A DNA stretch of 64,000 bases, from positions 124,001 through 188,000 of the forward strand of contig NZ_JAKZEU010000003.1 in the NCBI RefSeq assembly GCF_024359525.1, read 5' to 3'. Under the pieces are notes generated by a model that ran no database searches, had not been told where the DNA came from, and saw only the letters and a list, made by a program, of their open reading frames with translations. Made by a program: the position numbers and the translations under genes. This document shows, one piece after another, positions 8,231 through 16,844 of this stretch; position 1 is the stretch's first letter, and every line of letters starts with the position of its first letter. The stretch is from Paracoccus albicereus. GTDB lineage: Bacteria > Pseudomonadota > Alphaproteobacteria > Rhodobacterales > Rhodobacteraceae.

Positions 8231-10413
8231 CCGATTTCACCATGCAGACAGGCGACGACGGCGTCGCCATCATCACCTGGGACGTGCCAGCGCGTTCGAT
8301 GAACGTGCTGTCCGAAGACGGGATCCGCGAACTCGATACGCTGATCGATCAGGCGCTGTCTGACGACGCCGTCAAGGGCATCGTCATCACCAGCGGCAAG
8401 CCCGATTTCGCCGCCGGGATGGACCTGAACGTCATCGGCTCGATGAAGCAGCGCGGCGGCGCGCAGGCCGTGTTCGATCTGGTGATGCAGCTCCACGGCG
8501 TGCTGCGCAAGGTCGAGCGCGCGGGCATGGACCCCAAGACCCTGAAGGGCGGCAAGCCTATCGCGGCGGCCCTGCCCGGCACCGCGCTTGGCATTGGGCT
8601 GGAATTGCCGCTGGCCACGCACCGCATCTTCGCGGCCGACAATCCCAAGGCCAAGATCGGCCTGCCGGAAATCATGGTCGGCATCTTCCCCGGCGCCGGA
8701 GGCACCACCCGGCTGTCGCGCAAGCTGGGCGCGATGGCGGCGGCGCCCTTCCTGCTGGAAGGCAAGCTCAGCGATCCCAGGAAGGCCAAGGCAGCCGGCC
8801 TGATCGACGAGGTGGTCGAAGATCCGATCGCCGCCGCGAAGGACTGGGTGCTGAACGCCACCGACGCGGATCTGGTCAAGCCCTGGGATGCCAAGGGCTA
8901 CAAGATGCCTGGGGGGGAGCCTTATCATCCGGCGGGCTTCATGACCTTCGTCGGCGCCTCGGCGATGGTTCACGGCAAGACGCAGGGCGTCTACCCGGCG
9001 GCCAAGGCGCTCTTGTCCGCGGTCTATGAGGGCGCGCAGGTGCCGTTCGACCAGGCGCTGAAGATCGAGGCGCGATGGTTCACCAACGTGCTGATGAATC
9101 CCTCCAGCACCGCGATGATCCGCAGCCTCTTCATCAACAAGGAAGCGCTTGAGAAAGGCGCGAACCGGCCCGAGGCGCCGGACCAGAAGGTGCGCAAGGT
9201 CGGCATCCTCGGCGCCGGCATGATGGGCGCGGGCATCGCCTATGTCTCTGCCATGGCCGGGATCGAGGTCGTGCTGATCGACGCGGCCCAAGCCAGCGCC
9301 GACAAGGGAAAGGCCTATTCCGAAGGGCTTCTCGACAAGGCCATCTCCCGCAAGAAATCGACCGAGGAGAAGAAGGCAGAGGTCCTTTCCCGCATCACCG
9401 CCACCACCGACTACGCCGCGCTGGACGGCTGCGATCTGATCGTCGAAGCGGTGTTCGAGGACCCGAAGGTCAAGGCTGAGGTCACGCAAAAGGCCGAGGC
9501 CGTGATCCCGCAGGACGCCATCTTCGCCACCAACACCTCGACCCTGCCCATCGGCGATCTGGCCAAGGCTTCGTCGCGGCCCGATCAGTTCATCGGCATC
9601 CACTTCTTCAGTCCGGTGGACAAGATGCTGTTGGTCGAGATCATCAAGGGCGCCAAGACCGGCCCCCGCGCCGTCGCCAAGGCGCTGGATTTCGTCCGCC
9701 AGATCCGCAAGACCCCGATCGTGGTCAACGACGCACGCTTCTTCTACGCCAACCGCTGCATCATCCCCTACATCAACGAAGGCATCCGCATGGTGGCCGA
9801 GGGTGTGAACCCGACGCTGATCGAGAACGCGGCCAAGATGATGGGCATGCCGCTGGGACCGCTGCAACTGGTAGATGAAACCTCGATCGATCTGGGCGTG
9901 AAGATCGCCAAGGCCACGCGCGCGGCGATGGGCGACGCCTATCCCGACGGGGCAGTGGACGACGTGCTGTTCTGGATGGCCGACGAAAGCCGCCTGGGCA
10001 AGAAGGCCAATGCGGGCTTCTACGACTACGATGACAAGGGAAAGCGGCAGGGCCTGTGGTCCGGCCTCGACGCGAAGTTCCCGCGGTCCGAGGATCAGCC
10101 CGACCTGACCGACGTCCAGCACCGTCTGATGTTCGCCCAGTCGCTGGAAGCCGTCCGTGCGCTGGAAGATGGCGTGCTGGAGGATATCCGCGAAGGCGAT
10201 GTCGGTGCGATCCTGGGCTGGGGCTTCGCGCCGTGGTCTGGCGGGCCGTTCTCGTGGCTCGACATGATGGGCGCGGGGTGCGCGGTCGAGATCTGTGACC
10301 GCCTAACCGCCGAACACGGCGAGCGCTTCAAGGCGCCCGATCTGCTGCGCGAAATGGCGTCCGCAGACCAGACGTTCTACGACCGGTTCGGGCGCGACCG
10401 CGCGGCCGCCTGA
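8227..10413 (+). CDS. 3-Hydroxyacyl-CoA dehydrogenase / enoyl-CoA hydratase fusion (FadJ/FadB type)
   Basis: A 728-residue bifunctional beta-oxidation enzyme. The N-terminal crotonase domain (about 1-200, GLPEIMVGIFPGAGGTTRL) hydrates enoyl-CoA. The NAD-binding 3-hydroxyacyl-CoA dehydrogenase domain begins near residue 320 with the Rossmann motif GILGAGMMGAGIAY, has the catalytic His in GIHFFSPVDKM, and ends in the helical C-terminal domain. It pairs with the thiolase upstream to complete the spiral. It is last in the operon, and a strong terminator follows 30 bp later. Confidence 0.94.
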   Translation: MTDFTMQTGDDGVAIITWDVPARSMNVLSEDGIRELDTLIDQALSDDAVKGIVITSGKPDFAAGMDLNVIGSMKQRGGAQAVFDLVMQLHGVLRKVERAGMDPKTLKGGKPIAAALPGTALGIGLELPLATHRIFAADNPKAKIGLPEIMVGIFPGAGGTTRLSRKLGAMAAAPFLLEGKLSDPRKAKAAGLIDEVVEDPIAAAKDWVLNATDADLVKPWDAKGYKMPGGEPYHPAGFMTFVGASAMVHGKTQGVYPAAKALLSAVYEGAQVPFDQALKIEARWFTNVLMNPSSTAMIRSLFINKEALEKGANRPEAPDQKVRKVGILGAGMMGAGIAYVSAMAGIEVVLIDAAQASADKGKAYSEGLLDKAISRKKSTEEKKAEVLSRITATTDYAALDGCDLIVEAVFEDPKVKAEVTQKAEAVIPQDAIFATNTSTLPIGDLAKASSRPDQFIGIHFFSPVDKMLLVEIIKGAKTGPRAVAKALDFVRQIRKTPIVVNDARFFYANRCIIPYINEGIRMVAEGVNPTLIENAAKMMGMPLGPLQLVDETSIDLGVKIAKATRAAMGDAYPDGAVDDVLFWMADESRLGKKANAGFYDYDDKGKRQGLWSGLDAKFPRSEDQPDLTDVQHRLMFAQSLEAVRALEDGVLEDIREGDVGAILGWGFAPWSGGPFSWLDMMGAGCAVEICDRLTAEHGERFKAPDLLREMASADQTFYDRFGRDRAAA

Positions 10414-10442
10414 CCTGCACACAGCTTGCGCCAGCAGACGCG

Positions 10443-10472
10443 AAGGCCCGGCTATCCATGCCGGGCCTTTTC
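10443..10472 (+). terminator. Rho-independent terminator of the beta-oxidation operon
   Basis: AAGGCCCGGC and GCCGGGCCTT form a perfect 10-bp stem with loop TATCCAT, followed by TTTTC. It lies 30 bp after the FadJ-like stop and ends the operon that begins at the merR genes. Confidence 0.9.
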
Positions 10473-10595
10473 TTCATCCAAACTATGCCGATGCCTGAAC
10501 TTTCCGCGCGCGAGGTCGTTGATCCGCCGATGCTTTCGCCTAAGGTGACACCGATCCGGCGAGACCTGCCAAGACCGCAATCGGAAGGACCGCGC

Positions 10596-11777
10596 ATGAC
10601 CACCGAAACGCAACGCCGCGCCGAGGCTGCGCTGAAGGATATCGAGGAAGCGACGGCGATCGTCCTGCCCGAACCGCAGGCTGATGTGACCCCCCTGGAT
10701 CAGGCGGCACCCCCGGTCGCCGATGAGATCCGCAAGCGCATGAATGAAATCGACACGAACGACACCGGCTCGGTCGTGAATTTCGGCAGCCGCGCGCAGG
10801 CCGGACTGCAGGAAATCAGCCAGAAGATGCTGGCCGACGTGAAGAACAAGGATGTGGGACCCGCGGGCGAAAGCCTGCGCGACATCGTCACGACGATTCG
10901 CGGATTTTCGGTCAGCGAACTCGACATGCGGCGCGATCGGTCATGGTGGGAAAAACTTCTGGGTCGCAGCGCGCCCTTCGCGAAATTCGTTGCGAACTAC
11001 GAACAGGTCCAGACCCAGATCGACAACATCACCGGCGATCTGGAACGCCACGAACAGCGTCTGCTGGTCGATATCAAATCGCTCGACGTGCTCTACGAAC
11101 GCACGCTGAACTTCTATGACGAACTCGCGCTGTATATCGCGGCCGGTGAGGAAAAGCTGCGCGAGCTCGACTCGACCACGATCCCCGCGAAAGAGGCCGA
11201 GCTGAAGGCCACTGCTTCCGAAGGCCAGGTCATGGAAGCGCAGGAACTGCGTGACCTGCGCACGATGCGCGACGATCTGGAACGCCGCGTCCACGATCTG
11301 AAGCTGACTCGTCAGGTGACGATGCAGTCGCTGCCGTCGATCCGGCTGGTGCAGGAAAACGACAAGAGCCTAGTAACCAAGATTAATTCGACCCTCGTGA
11401 ACACGGTGCCGCTGTGGGAAACCCAGCTGGCACAGGCGGTCACGATCCGGCGCAGCGCCGAAGCCGCAGCCGCGGTCAAGGGCGCGACAGACCTGACGAA
11501 CGAACTGCTGACCCGCAACGCGGAGAACCTGCGTACCGCCAACAGCGCCATCCGGTCCGAGATGGAGCGTGGCGTCTTCGACATCGAAACGGTTCGCACT
11601 GCCAATGCCGAGTTGATCGCGACGATCGAAGATTCGCTGCGCATCGCCGACGAAGGCAAGGCGCGCCGCAACGCCGCCGAACAGGAATTGCAGCGGATGG
11701 AGGGCGATCTGCGCGACACGCTCGCCAGCGCGCGCGCCCGTGGCACCGCAACGCAAAAGCCGATCGCGTCGTCCTGA
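10596..11777 (+). CDS. TelA/KlaA-like (toxic anion resistance) coiled-coil protein
   Basis: A 393-residue soluble protein of the TelA family, first described with tellurite-resistance determinants; the molecular role is unknown. It is rich in Glu, Lys and Arg. Long predicted coiled coils cover most of the middle and C-terminus, with the conserved WWEKLLGRSAPFAKFVANYE segment near residues 107-126. The frame is open upstream to 10458 through the terminator, so the ATG at 10596 behind GGAAGGA was chosen. It starts a tight five-gene run with a DUF2927 lipoprotein, an SPFH protein and a zinc-ribbon protein. Such neighbours point to envelope-stress handling more than tellurite alone (inference). 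Confidence 0.88.
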   Translation: MTTETQRRAEAALKDIEEATAIVLPEPQADVTPLDQAAPPVADEIRKRMNEIDTNDTGSVVNFGSRAQAGLQEISQKMLADVKNKDVGPAGESLRDIVTTIRGFSVSELDMRRDRSWWEKLLGRSAPFAKFVANYEQVQTQIDNITGDLERHEQRLLVDIKSLDVLYERTLNFYDELALYIAAGEEKLRELDSTTIPAKEAELKATASEGQVMEAQELRDLRTMRDDLERRVHDLKLTRQVTMQSLPSIRLVQENDKSLVTKINSTLVNTVPLWETQLAQAVTIRRSAEAAAAVKGATDLTNELLTRNAENLRTANSAIRSEMERGVFDIETVRTANAELIATIEDSLRIADEGKARRNAAEQELQRMEGDLRDTLASARARGTATQKPIASS

Positions 11778-12784
11778 TGATTTGCGCAGGCTGGCTCAGG
11801 ATCGCCGGAACGGCGTCGCTTGCATGTGCCCTCGCGGCCTGTGCGCCGGAACCAGAGGCATCGTCGGATGTCTCGGCTGAAAGCCCCGTGGTCTCTGCGG
11901 TCGAACCCGACTCGCGCCCGACGCAGGCCGAACTGCGCCAGGCACGCGCCGAGGCGGCACGGGCTGCCAATCGTGCAGCCGACGGCGCTTCGACCGCCGC
12001 CAGCGACAACATCGCTGTCTTCCTACGCGGGGCTGAATCCGACCTGATCCGCCGCGGCAAGCTGCGGACCGAAATCGCCCCGGACGACGTGCCCTTCACT
12101 GCTGACAGCCTCGCGCGAGATTTTCTCGCCGTGGCCCTTCGCGACGAATATGGCAGCGACGGGACCGGCGGCCCCGCGCCCCTTCGCCGCTGGTCGGCCC
12201 CCGTTCGCATCCAGCCGGTGTTCGGCGAGGCATCCGGGACGGCCACTCGCGCCCGCGACCGCGCCGCGCTGGCTGACTATGCCGCGCGGCTGCAATCGGC
12301 CAGTGGGCACCCGGTGGGCCTGACCGCCAGCGGCGGAAATTTCCTGGTCCTGATCCTGACCGAGGATGAGCGCCGCACCATCGGCCCGCGCCTGGCCGAG
12401 CTTTTGCCCGGCATTCCCCCCGGCGACATCACCCGCCTGCAGGGCCTCGCGCCCGGCAATTACTGCACCGTCTTCGCCTATTCGCGCGGTGGCGATGCTG
12501 TCTATTCCAATGCCGTCGCCCTGATCCGGGACGAACTTCCACCCCGCCTGCGCGCCTCGTGCATCCAAGAGGAGCTGGCCCAGGGCATGGGTCTCGCCAA
12601 TGACAGCTACGAATCCCGCCCCTCGATCTTCAACGATGATGAGGAATTCGCGCTGCTGACGCGCCACGACGAACTGCTTTTGCAGATGCTCTACGATCCG
12701 CGCCTGCGTCCCGGCATGGCCGAGGCCGAGGCGGCCCCCATCGTCCGCCAGATCGCGGCCGAACTGGTCCCGGCGGCCAACTGA
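11777..12784 (+). CDS. DUF2927 domain lipoprotein
   Basis: A 335-residue predicted lipoprotein: an N-terminal hydrophobic stretch ends in the lipobox LAAC (C24), followed by an Ala/Pro/Ser linker. The C-terminal domain carries the DUF2927 signature CIQEELAQGMGLANDS and PSIFNDDEEFALL. This resembles a zinc-protease helix region, but no complete HExxH is present, so enzyme activity is doubtful. The ATG overlaps the TelA stop by one base (TGATG), which predicts coupling. It would sit in the periplasm anchored to a membrane. DUF2927 and TelA genes commonly neighbour each other in Rhodobacteraceae (from memory). Confidence 0.83.
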   Translation: MICAGWLRIAGTASLACALAACAPEPEASSDVSAESPVVSAVEPDSRPTQAELRQARAEAARAANRAADGASTAASDNIAVFLRGAESDLIRRGKLRTEIAPDDVPFTADSLARDFLAVALRDEYGSDGTGGPAPLRRWSAPVRIQPVFGEASGTATRARDRAALADYAARLQSASGHPVGLTASGGNFLVLILTEDERRTIGPRLAELLPGIPPGDITRLQGLAPGNYCTVFAYSRGGDAVYSNAVALIRDELPPRLRASCIQEELAQGMGLANDSYESRPSIFNDDEEFALLTRHDELLLQMLYDPRLRPGMAEAEAAPIVRQIAAELVPAAN

Positions 12785-12805
12785 CGACATCAACCGGAGG
12801 ACGAC

Positions 12806-13945
12806 ATGGCCATTCTCGACTTCCTCTCTGGCGAATTCATCGACGTCATCGAATGGACGGCCGACGACCGCGACACGATGGTCTGGCGCTATGAGACGCG
12901 CGGAAACGCGATCAAGTACGGCGCCAAGCTGACCGTGCGCGAGGGTCAGGCCGCGGTCTTCATCCATGAAGGCCAGTTGGCCGACGTCTTCGGCCCCGGC
13001 CTCTATCTGCTCGAAACCAACAACCTGCCGATCCTGACGCGGCTCCAGCACTGGGACCACGGCTTCCGCTCTCCGTTCAAGTCGGAAATCTATTTCGTCT
13101 CGACCACCCGCTTCAACGATTTGAAATGGGGCACGAAGAACCCGATCATCGCGCGCGACCCCGAATTCGGCCCAGTCCGGATCCGCGCCTTCGGCACCTA
13201 TTCGATGCGCGTGACCGACCCCGCCCGCTTCATGGCGGAAATTGTCGGCACCGATGGCGACTTCACCCGTGACGAGATCAGCTTCCAGCTGCGCAACGTG
13301 ATCGTGCAGGAATTTTCGCGCATGATCGCGGGCAGCGGCATCCGGGTCCTCGACATGGCGGCCAACACCGAACAGCTGGGCCAGATGGTCGCCAAGGCCA
13401 TCGCCCCCACGATCGCCGCCTACGGCCTGACCATCCCGGAATTCTACATCGAGAACATCAGCCTGCCCGACGCGGTCGAGGCTATGCTGGACAAGCGCAC
13501 CAGCATGGGCATCGTCGGCGACCTGAACCGCTTCGGCCAGTATGCGCAAGCCGAAGCGATGTTGAACGCCGCCCAGAACGACGGCGGCGCGGGCGCGGGC
13601 TTCGGCGCGGCGATGGGTGCCGCGATGGGCATGAACGCCCGCCCCGCGCAGGTCGCTGGGCCATGGGGGGCTGCGCCCCAACCCGCCCCATCGAACGCCC
13701 TGCCCCCACCCCTGCCCGGTCGGGCGGTCGAAACCGTCTGGCACATCGCCAATGGCGGCAGCCCCGAAGGCCCCTATGGACGCGGCCATCTGGGCCGGCT
13801 TGCATCCGAGGGCAAGTTCACCCGCGACACGCTGGTCTGGACGCCGGGTCAGGACGGCTGGCAATCGGCTGACGACGTGCCCGAACTCGCCCAACTCTTC
13901 ACCATGTTGCCGCCCCCGGTCCCCGCCAGACCGAAAAGCGACTAA
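12806..13945 (+). CDS. SPFH domain protein with C-terminal GYF_2 domain (YdjI-like)
   Basis: A 379-residue protein of the 'virion core protein'/YdjI branch of SPFH (flotillin-like) proteins. The SPFH region covers about residues 20-270, followed by a Gly/Ala/Met/Pro-rich linker and a GYF_2 domain at about 308-367 (WHIANGG, GPYGRGHLGRL, TLVWTPGQDGWQ). Bacillus YdjI, from memory, works with YdjG and YdjH to recruit the PspA paralogue YdjF to the membrane. GYF_2 domains usually bind proline-rich or membrane-linked partners. The gene follows DUF2927 by 21 bp with a CCGGAGGAC ribosome site. Confidence 0.87.
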   Translation: MAILDFLSGEFIDVIEWTADDRDTMVWRYETRGNAIKYGAKLTVREGQAAVFIHEGQLADVFGPGLYLLETNNLPILTRLQHWDHGFRSPFKSEIYFVSTTRFNDLKWGTKNPIIARDPEFGPVRIRAFGTYSMRVTDPARFMAEIVGTDGDFTRDEISFQLRNVIVQEFSRMIAGSGIRVLDMAANTEQLGQMVAKAIAPTIAAYGLTIPEFYIENISLPDAVEAMLDKRTSMGIVGDLNRFGQYAQAEAMLNAAQNDGGAGAGFGAAMGAAMGMNARPAQVAGPWGAAPQPAPSNALPPPLPGRAVETVWHIANGGSPEGPYGRGHLGRLASEGKFTRDTLVWTPGQDGWQSADDVPELAQLFTMLPPPVPARPKSD

Positions 13946-13954
13946 GCCGCGGCG

Positions 13955-15238
13955 ATGCCGACGCCGCGCTCTGAATACCGGTACCCGTGCGAGAATTGCG
14001 GCGCCTCGCTGCGCTTCCAGCCCGGCCAGACCACCTTGGTCTGCGACTATTGCGGTCATGAACAGCGCATCGGCGACGGGCCGTCCCGCGCCCCCGCACG
14101 CCAGCCGACCGGAGGGACGGAGGCAGAGGCGCTGATCCTGCGCGATCCCTCGACCGGTCGCGCGCTGCAATGGGACGCCAGCCACAAGGCGCCTTCGCTT
14201 GACGAAATTCCGCTGGAGAAAGGGCTGCGCCTCGACGCGGGCAGCGACCTCGCCCAGACCAGCCGCGAACTCGCCTGCCCCAATTGCGGCGCGCGGATCG
14301 AGGTCGACCAGACCCGGCACGCCACCACCTGCCCGTTCTGCGCCACGCCTGTCGTCACCGACACGGGCGAGACGCGCCGGATCAAGCCGCAGGGTCTGCT
14401 TCCCTTCGTCCTGACCGAGACCGAGGCAAAGGCCGCGCTTGACGAGTGGCTGGGCAGTCTGTGGTTCGCGCCTTCGGGCCTGACCGCCTATGCCCGCAGG
14501 GGCCGTCGCATGGCAGGGGTCTATTCGCCCTTCTGGACCTTCGATGCCTCCACCCGTTCTGCTTATTCGGGCCAGCGCGGCGACGCCTATTATCAGACCG
14601 TCTACACCACCCAGACGATCAATGGCCGCAGCCAGCGCGTGGCCCAGCAGGTCCGTCGCCTCCGGTGGCGCCCTGCCTCGGGTCAGGTGGCGCGTGACTT
14701 CAACGATGTGCTCGTTCTGGCCTCGTCGTCCTTGCCGCGTCGCTTCACCGACGGGCTGACGCCGTGGGACCTGTCGCACCTCGTTCCCTACCGCCCCGAC
14801 TATCTCGCGGGCTTCCTGGCCGAGGGCTACACGATCCCGCTGGCCGACGGCCATTCCATCGCCCGGCAGGAAATGGCGGGCGTGATCGCCGTCGATGTCC
14901 GCCGCGCGATCGGCGGCGACGAACAGCGCATCGCCAGCATCGACACCCGACACGATGCCGAAACCTTCAAGCATATCCTGCTGCCGATCTGGTCGGCGGC
15001 CTACAAGTACAACGGCCAAAGCTATCGCTTCATCGTCAACGGCCAGTCCGGCCGCGTGCAGGGCGAGCGTCCTTATTCGGTCTGGAAGATCGCCCTGGCG
15101 GTGCTGCTGGCGATCCTGCTGGCGACCGCGGCAGTCTGGCTGGCGAACGAAACGGGTTATCTGCGGCTTGACGCAGGTGGCGGGCTGGACGCGATCCAGC
15201 GCGCGCCGGGTGGCGGCTACGTCATCCAGGGATATTAG
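13955..15238 (+). CDS. Double zinc-ribbon membrane protein (YdjG-like, TFIIB-type zinc finger)
   Basis: A 427-residue protein with two CxxC...CxxC zinc ribbons (C12, C15, C30, C33 and C108, C111, C126, C129), a large central domain and one strong C-terminal membrane helix at about 376-396, with a short tail outside. Homologues are often labelled primosomal or helicase-like, but no Walker motif or helicase motif is present, so that name would mislead. The layout matches the Bacillus YdjG type. It follows the SPFH gene by 9 bp and precedes a small membrane protein by 6 bp. Confidence 0.82.
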   Translation: MPTPRSEYRYPCENCGASLRFQPGQTTLVCDYCGHEQRIGDGPSRAPARQPTGGTEAEALILRDPSTGRALQWDASHKAPSLDEIPLEKGLRLDAGSDLAQTSRELACPNCGARIEVDQTRHATTCPFCATPVVTDTGETRRIKPQGLLPFVLTETEAKAALDEWLGSLWFAPSGLTAYARRGRRMAGVYSPFWTFDASTRSAYSGQRGDAYYQTVYTTQTINGRSQRVAQQVRRLRWRPASGQVARDFNDVLVLASSSLPRRFTDGLTPWDLSHLVPYRPDYLAGFLAEGYTIPLADGHSIARQEMAGVIAVDVRRAIGGDEQRIASIDTRHDAETFKHILLPIWSAAYKYNGQSYRFIVNGQSGRVQGERPYSVWKIALAVLLAILLATAAVWLANETGYLRLDAGGGLDAIQRAPGGGYVIQGY

Positions 15239-15244
15239 CGCCGC

Positions 15245-15550
15245 ATGGATCAGATGGACCAGCGCCCTCCCCGAATCCGGACATGGTCAGCCCTGATCGT
15301 GCTCATGGCCAAGATGGCGCTGGTCGTCGTCGCCGGTGCTGCCATAGTCGGGGCGGTCGCGTTTGGGATCGCCTGTCTGCTGATCACGCAGGCGGCGGGT
15401 CAGGCGCGGGGCGGCGAAATGCTGTTCATCGGGTTCGTGACCCTCGCCGGGTGGTTGGTCGGTGCCTGCCTGGGGCTGGTCCTGGCCGTCCGCCTGTTCT
15501 GGCGTCGCCGCGCCCGCGCGTCCGAAGGGGAAGGCTCTGGCCGGATCTGA
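15245..15550 (+). CDS. Small two-helix membrane protein, last gene of TelA/SPFH cluster
   Basis: A 101-residue protein with two strong hydrophobic helices (about 20-45 and 55-80) and a basic C-terminus (FWRRRARA). I do not recognise a family. It begins 6 bp after the zinc-ribbon gene, so it is very probably cotranscribed, and may be a membrane subunit of the same complex (inference). Confidence 0.7.
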   Translation: MDQMDQRPPRIRTWSALIVLMAKMALVVVAGAAIVGAVAFGIACLLITQAAGQARGGEMLFIGFVTLAGWLVGACLGLVLAVRLFWRRRARASEGEGSGRI

Positions 15551-15642
15551 CGCTTCGGGCCGCAGCGACGCGGACGGTCGCCGACCCCCTACCCCTCCCC
15601 TCTGTCACCCGCTAACATCCCGCCGCAAATGGGGGGCGTCAC

Positions 15643-16554
15643 ATGATCCTGTGCACGGGCGAATCGCTGATCGACATGGTGCCGGATGGGTCGGGTCATT
15701 TCCGGCCGCTGTCGGGTGGCGCGGTCTATAACACCACCGTCGCACTCGGGCGGCTCGGTCAGACGACCGGATATTTCTGGCCGATCAGCCGCGATCTTTT
15801 CGGCGAGCAGCTGCTGCGCCCGCTGGCCGAAGCGGGGGTCGAAACCGGCCTTTGCCCGCGCACCGACCGGCTGACCACGCTGGCCTTCGTCACCCTGACC
15901 GGGGGCGAGGCACGCTACAGCTTTTACGACGAAGGCTCTGCCGGCCGGATGCTGGCGCTCGAAGACGTTCCACCGCTGCCCGACAGCGTATCGGCGTTGT
16001 TCGCGGGCGGCATAAGTCTTGTTCCCGATCCCTGCGGCGCGGCGGTTGAAGCGCTTATCGCGCGCGAACACGATCGCCTGCCGGTGATGCTGGACCCCAA
16101 CATCCGCCCCTTTTTCATCCAGGATGCGGATGCCTACCGCGCCCGCCTGAACCGGCTGATCCCGATGGCCGACATCGTGAAACTGTCCGGCGATGATCTG
16201 GAATGGCTCTATCCCGACGACAAGCCAGAGGACGCGGCCCGTCGCGTCCTCGATCTGGGACCGACGATCGTGCTGCAGACCGGCGGTGCATCCGGCGCAC
16301 GCGCGCTGTGGTCGGGCGAGACGGTCAGCGCTCCCGCCATCCGGGTCGAGGTCGCAGACACGATCGGCGCGGGCGACACGTTCAACGCGGGGGTCCTCGC
16401 CAGCCTGAACGAGCAGAAGGTGCTGTCGAAAGCTGGCCTCGCCGGCATCACGCCCGGCCAGCTTCGTGACGCGCTGACGCTCGGCGCGCGCGCCGCAGCG
16501 ATCACCGTCTCGCGCCACGGCGCGAACCCACCCTGGGCGCACGAACTGGGCTGA
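15643..16554 (+). CDS. PfkB family carbohydrate kinase (fructokinase-like)
   Basis: A 303-residue ribokinase-family sugar kinase. It has the N-terminal MILCTGESLIDMVP motif and the C-terminal signature DTIGAGDTFNAG with catalytic base D245. It should phosphorylate a sugar such as fructose with ATP in the cytoplasm; the exact sugar is not certain. It stands alone, 92 bp after the TelA cluster, with no transporter nearby. It converges with hflX, and the 290 bp between them hold the first 152-bp repeat element. Confidence 0.88.
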   Translation: MILCTGESLIDMVPDGSGHFRPLSGGAVYNTTVALGRLGQTTGYFWPISRDLFGEQLLRPLAEAGVETGLCPRTDRLTTLAFVTLTGGEARYSFYDEGSAGRMLALEDVPPLPDSVSALFAGGISLVPDPCGAAVEALIAREHDRLPVMLDPNIRPFFIQDADAYRARLNRLIPMADIVKLSGDDLEWLYPDDKPEDAARRVLDLGPTIVLQTGGASGARALWSGETVSAPAIRVEVADTIGAGDTFNAGVLASLNEQKVLSKAGLAGITPGQLRDALTLGARAAAITVSRHGANPPWAHELG

Positions 16555-16597
16555 CATCAGCGCGCAACACCCTGACCTGCGCCTAAATCCCTCATCC

Positions 16598-16749
16598 GTC
16601 AGGAAAATATCCCCGCCGGAGGCATCCCGGCGCAGCCGGGAACGCTTAACGCTTCCTGAACCGCACGTTCGCAGCCTGTGTACAGGTTGTGTACAGCCTG
16701 TGTACGCGCGGTGTACGCCTTGTGACTCTCGAAACCCAGCAAATGCTGG
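16598..16749 (-). repeat. 152-bp intergenic element, copy 1 (inverted relative to copy 2)
   Basis: Read on the minus strand it contains, in order: a CCAGCATTTGCTGG hairpin, four GTACAC hexamers at exact 11-bp spacing (plus-strand GTGTAC at 16678, 16689, 16700 and 16711), a CGGTTCAGGAAGCGTTAA stretch, a CCCGG-CTGCG-CCGGG hairpin and the tail CCTCCGGCGGGGATATTTTC. Hand alignment with 43471-43622 gives 137 identities in 152 positions and no gaps. It is non-coding and lies between the convergent pfkB-type and hflX genes. Nothing else was seen in 16555-16844. Confidence 0.85.
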
Positions 16750-16844
16750 CCGAAGACGCATCGTTCCGCGACGCCGTTGCGCAACGCAGGCGAACGGTGC
16801 GATCCACCAGATCGCAACGCGAAATTAACCCTTTGTTCAGAAAG

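Noticed and set aside
8203..10122. 639-codon open frame on the minus strand
   Set aside because: Antisense to the FadJ/FadB-type gene; no recognisable protein.
12023..15019. 998-codon open frame on the minus strand
   Set aside because: It lies opposite the DUF2927, SPFH and zinc-ribbon genes, all of which have clear domains. The product is Arg/Gly/His/Asp-rich with no family, as expected of antisense frames in G+C-rich DNA.
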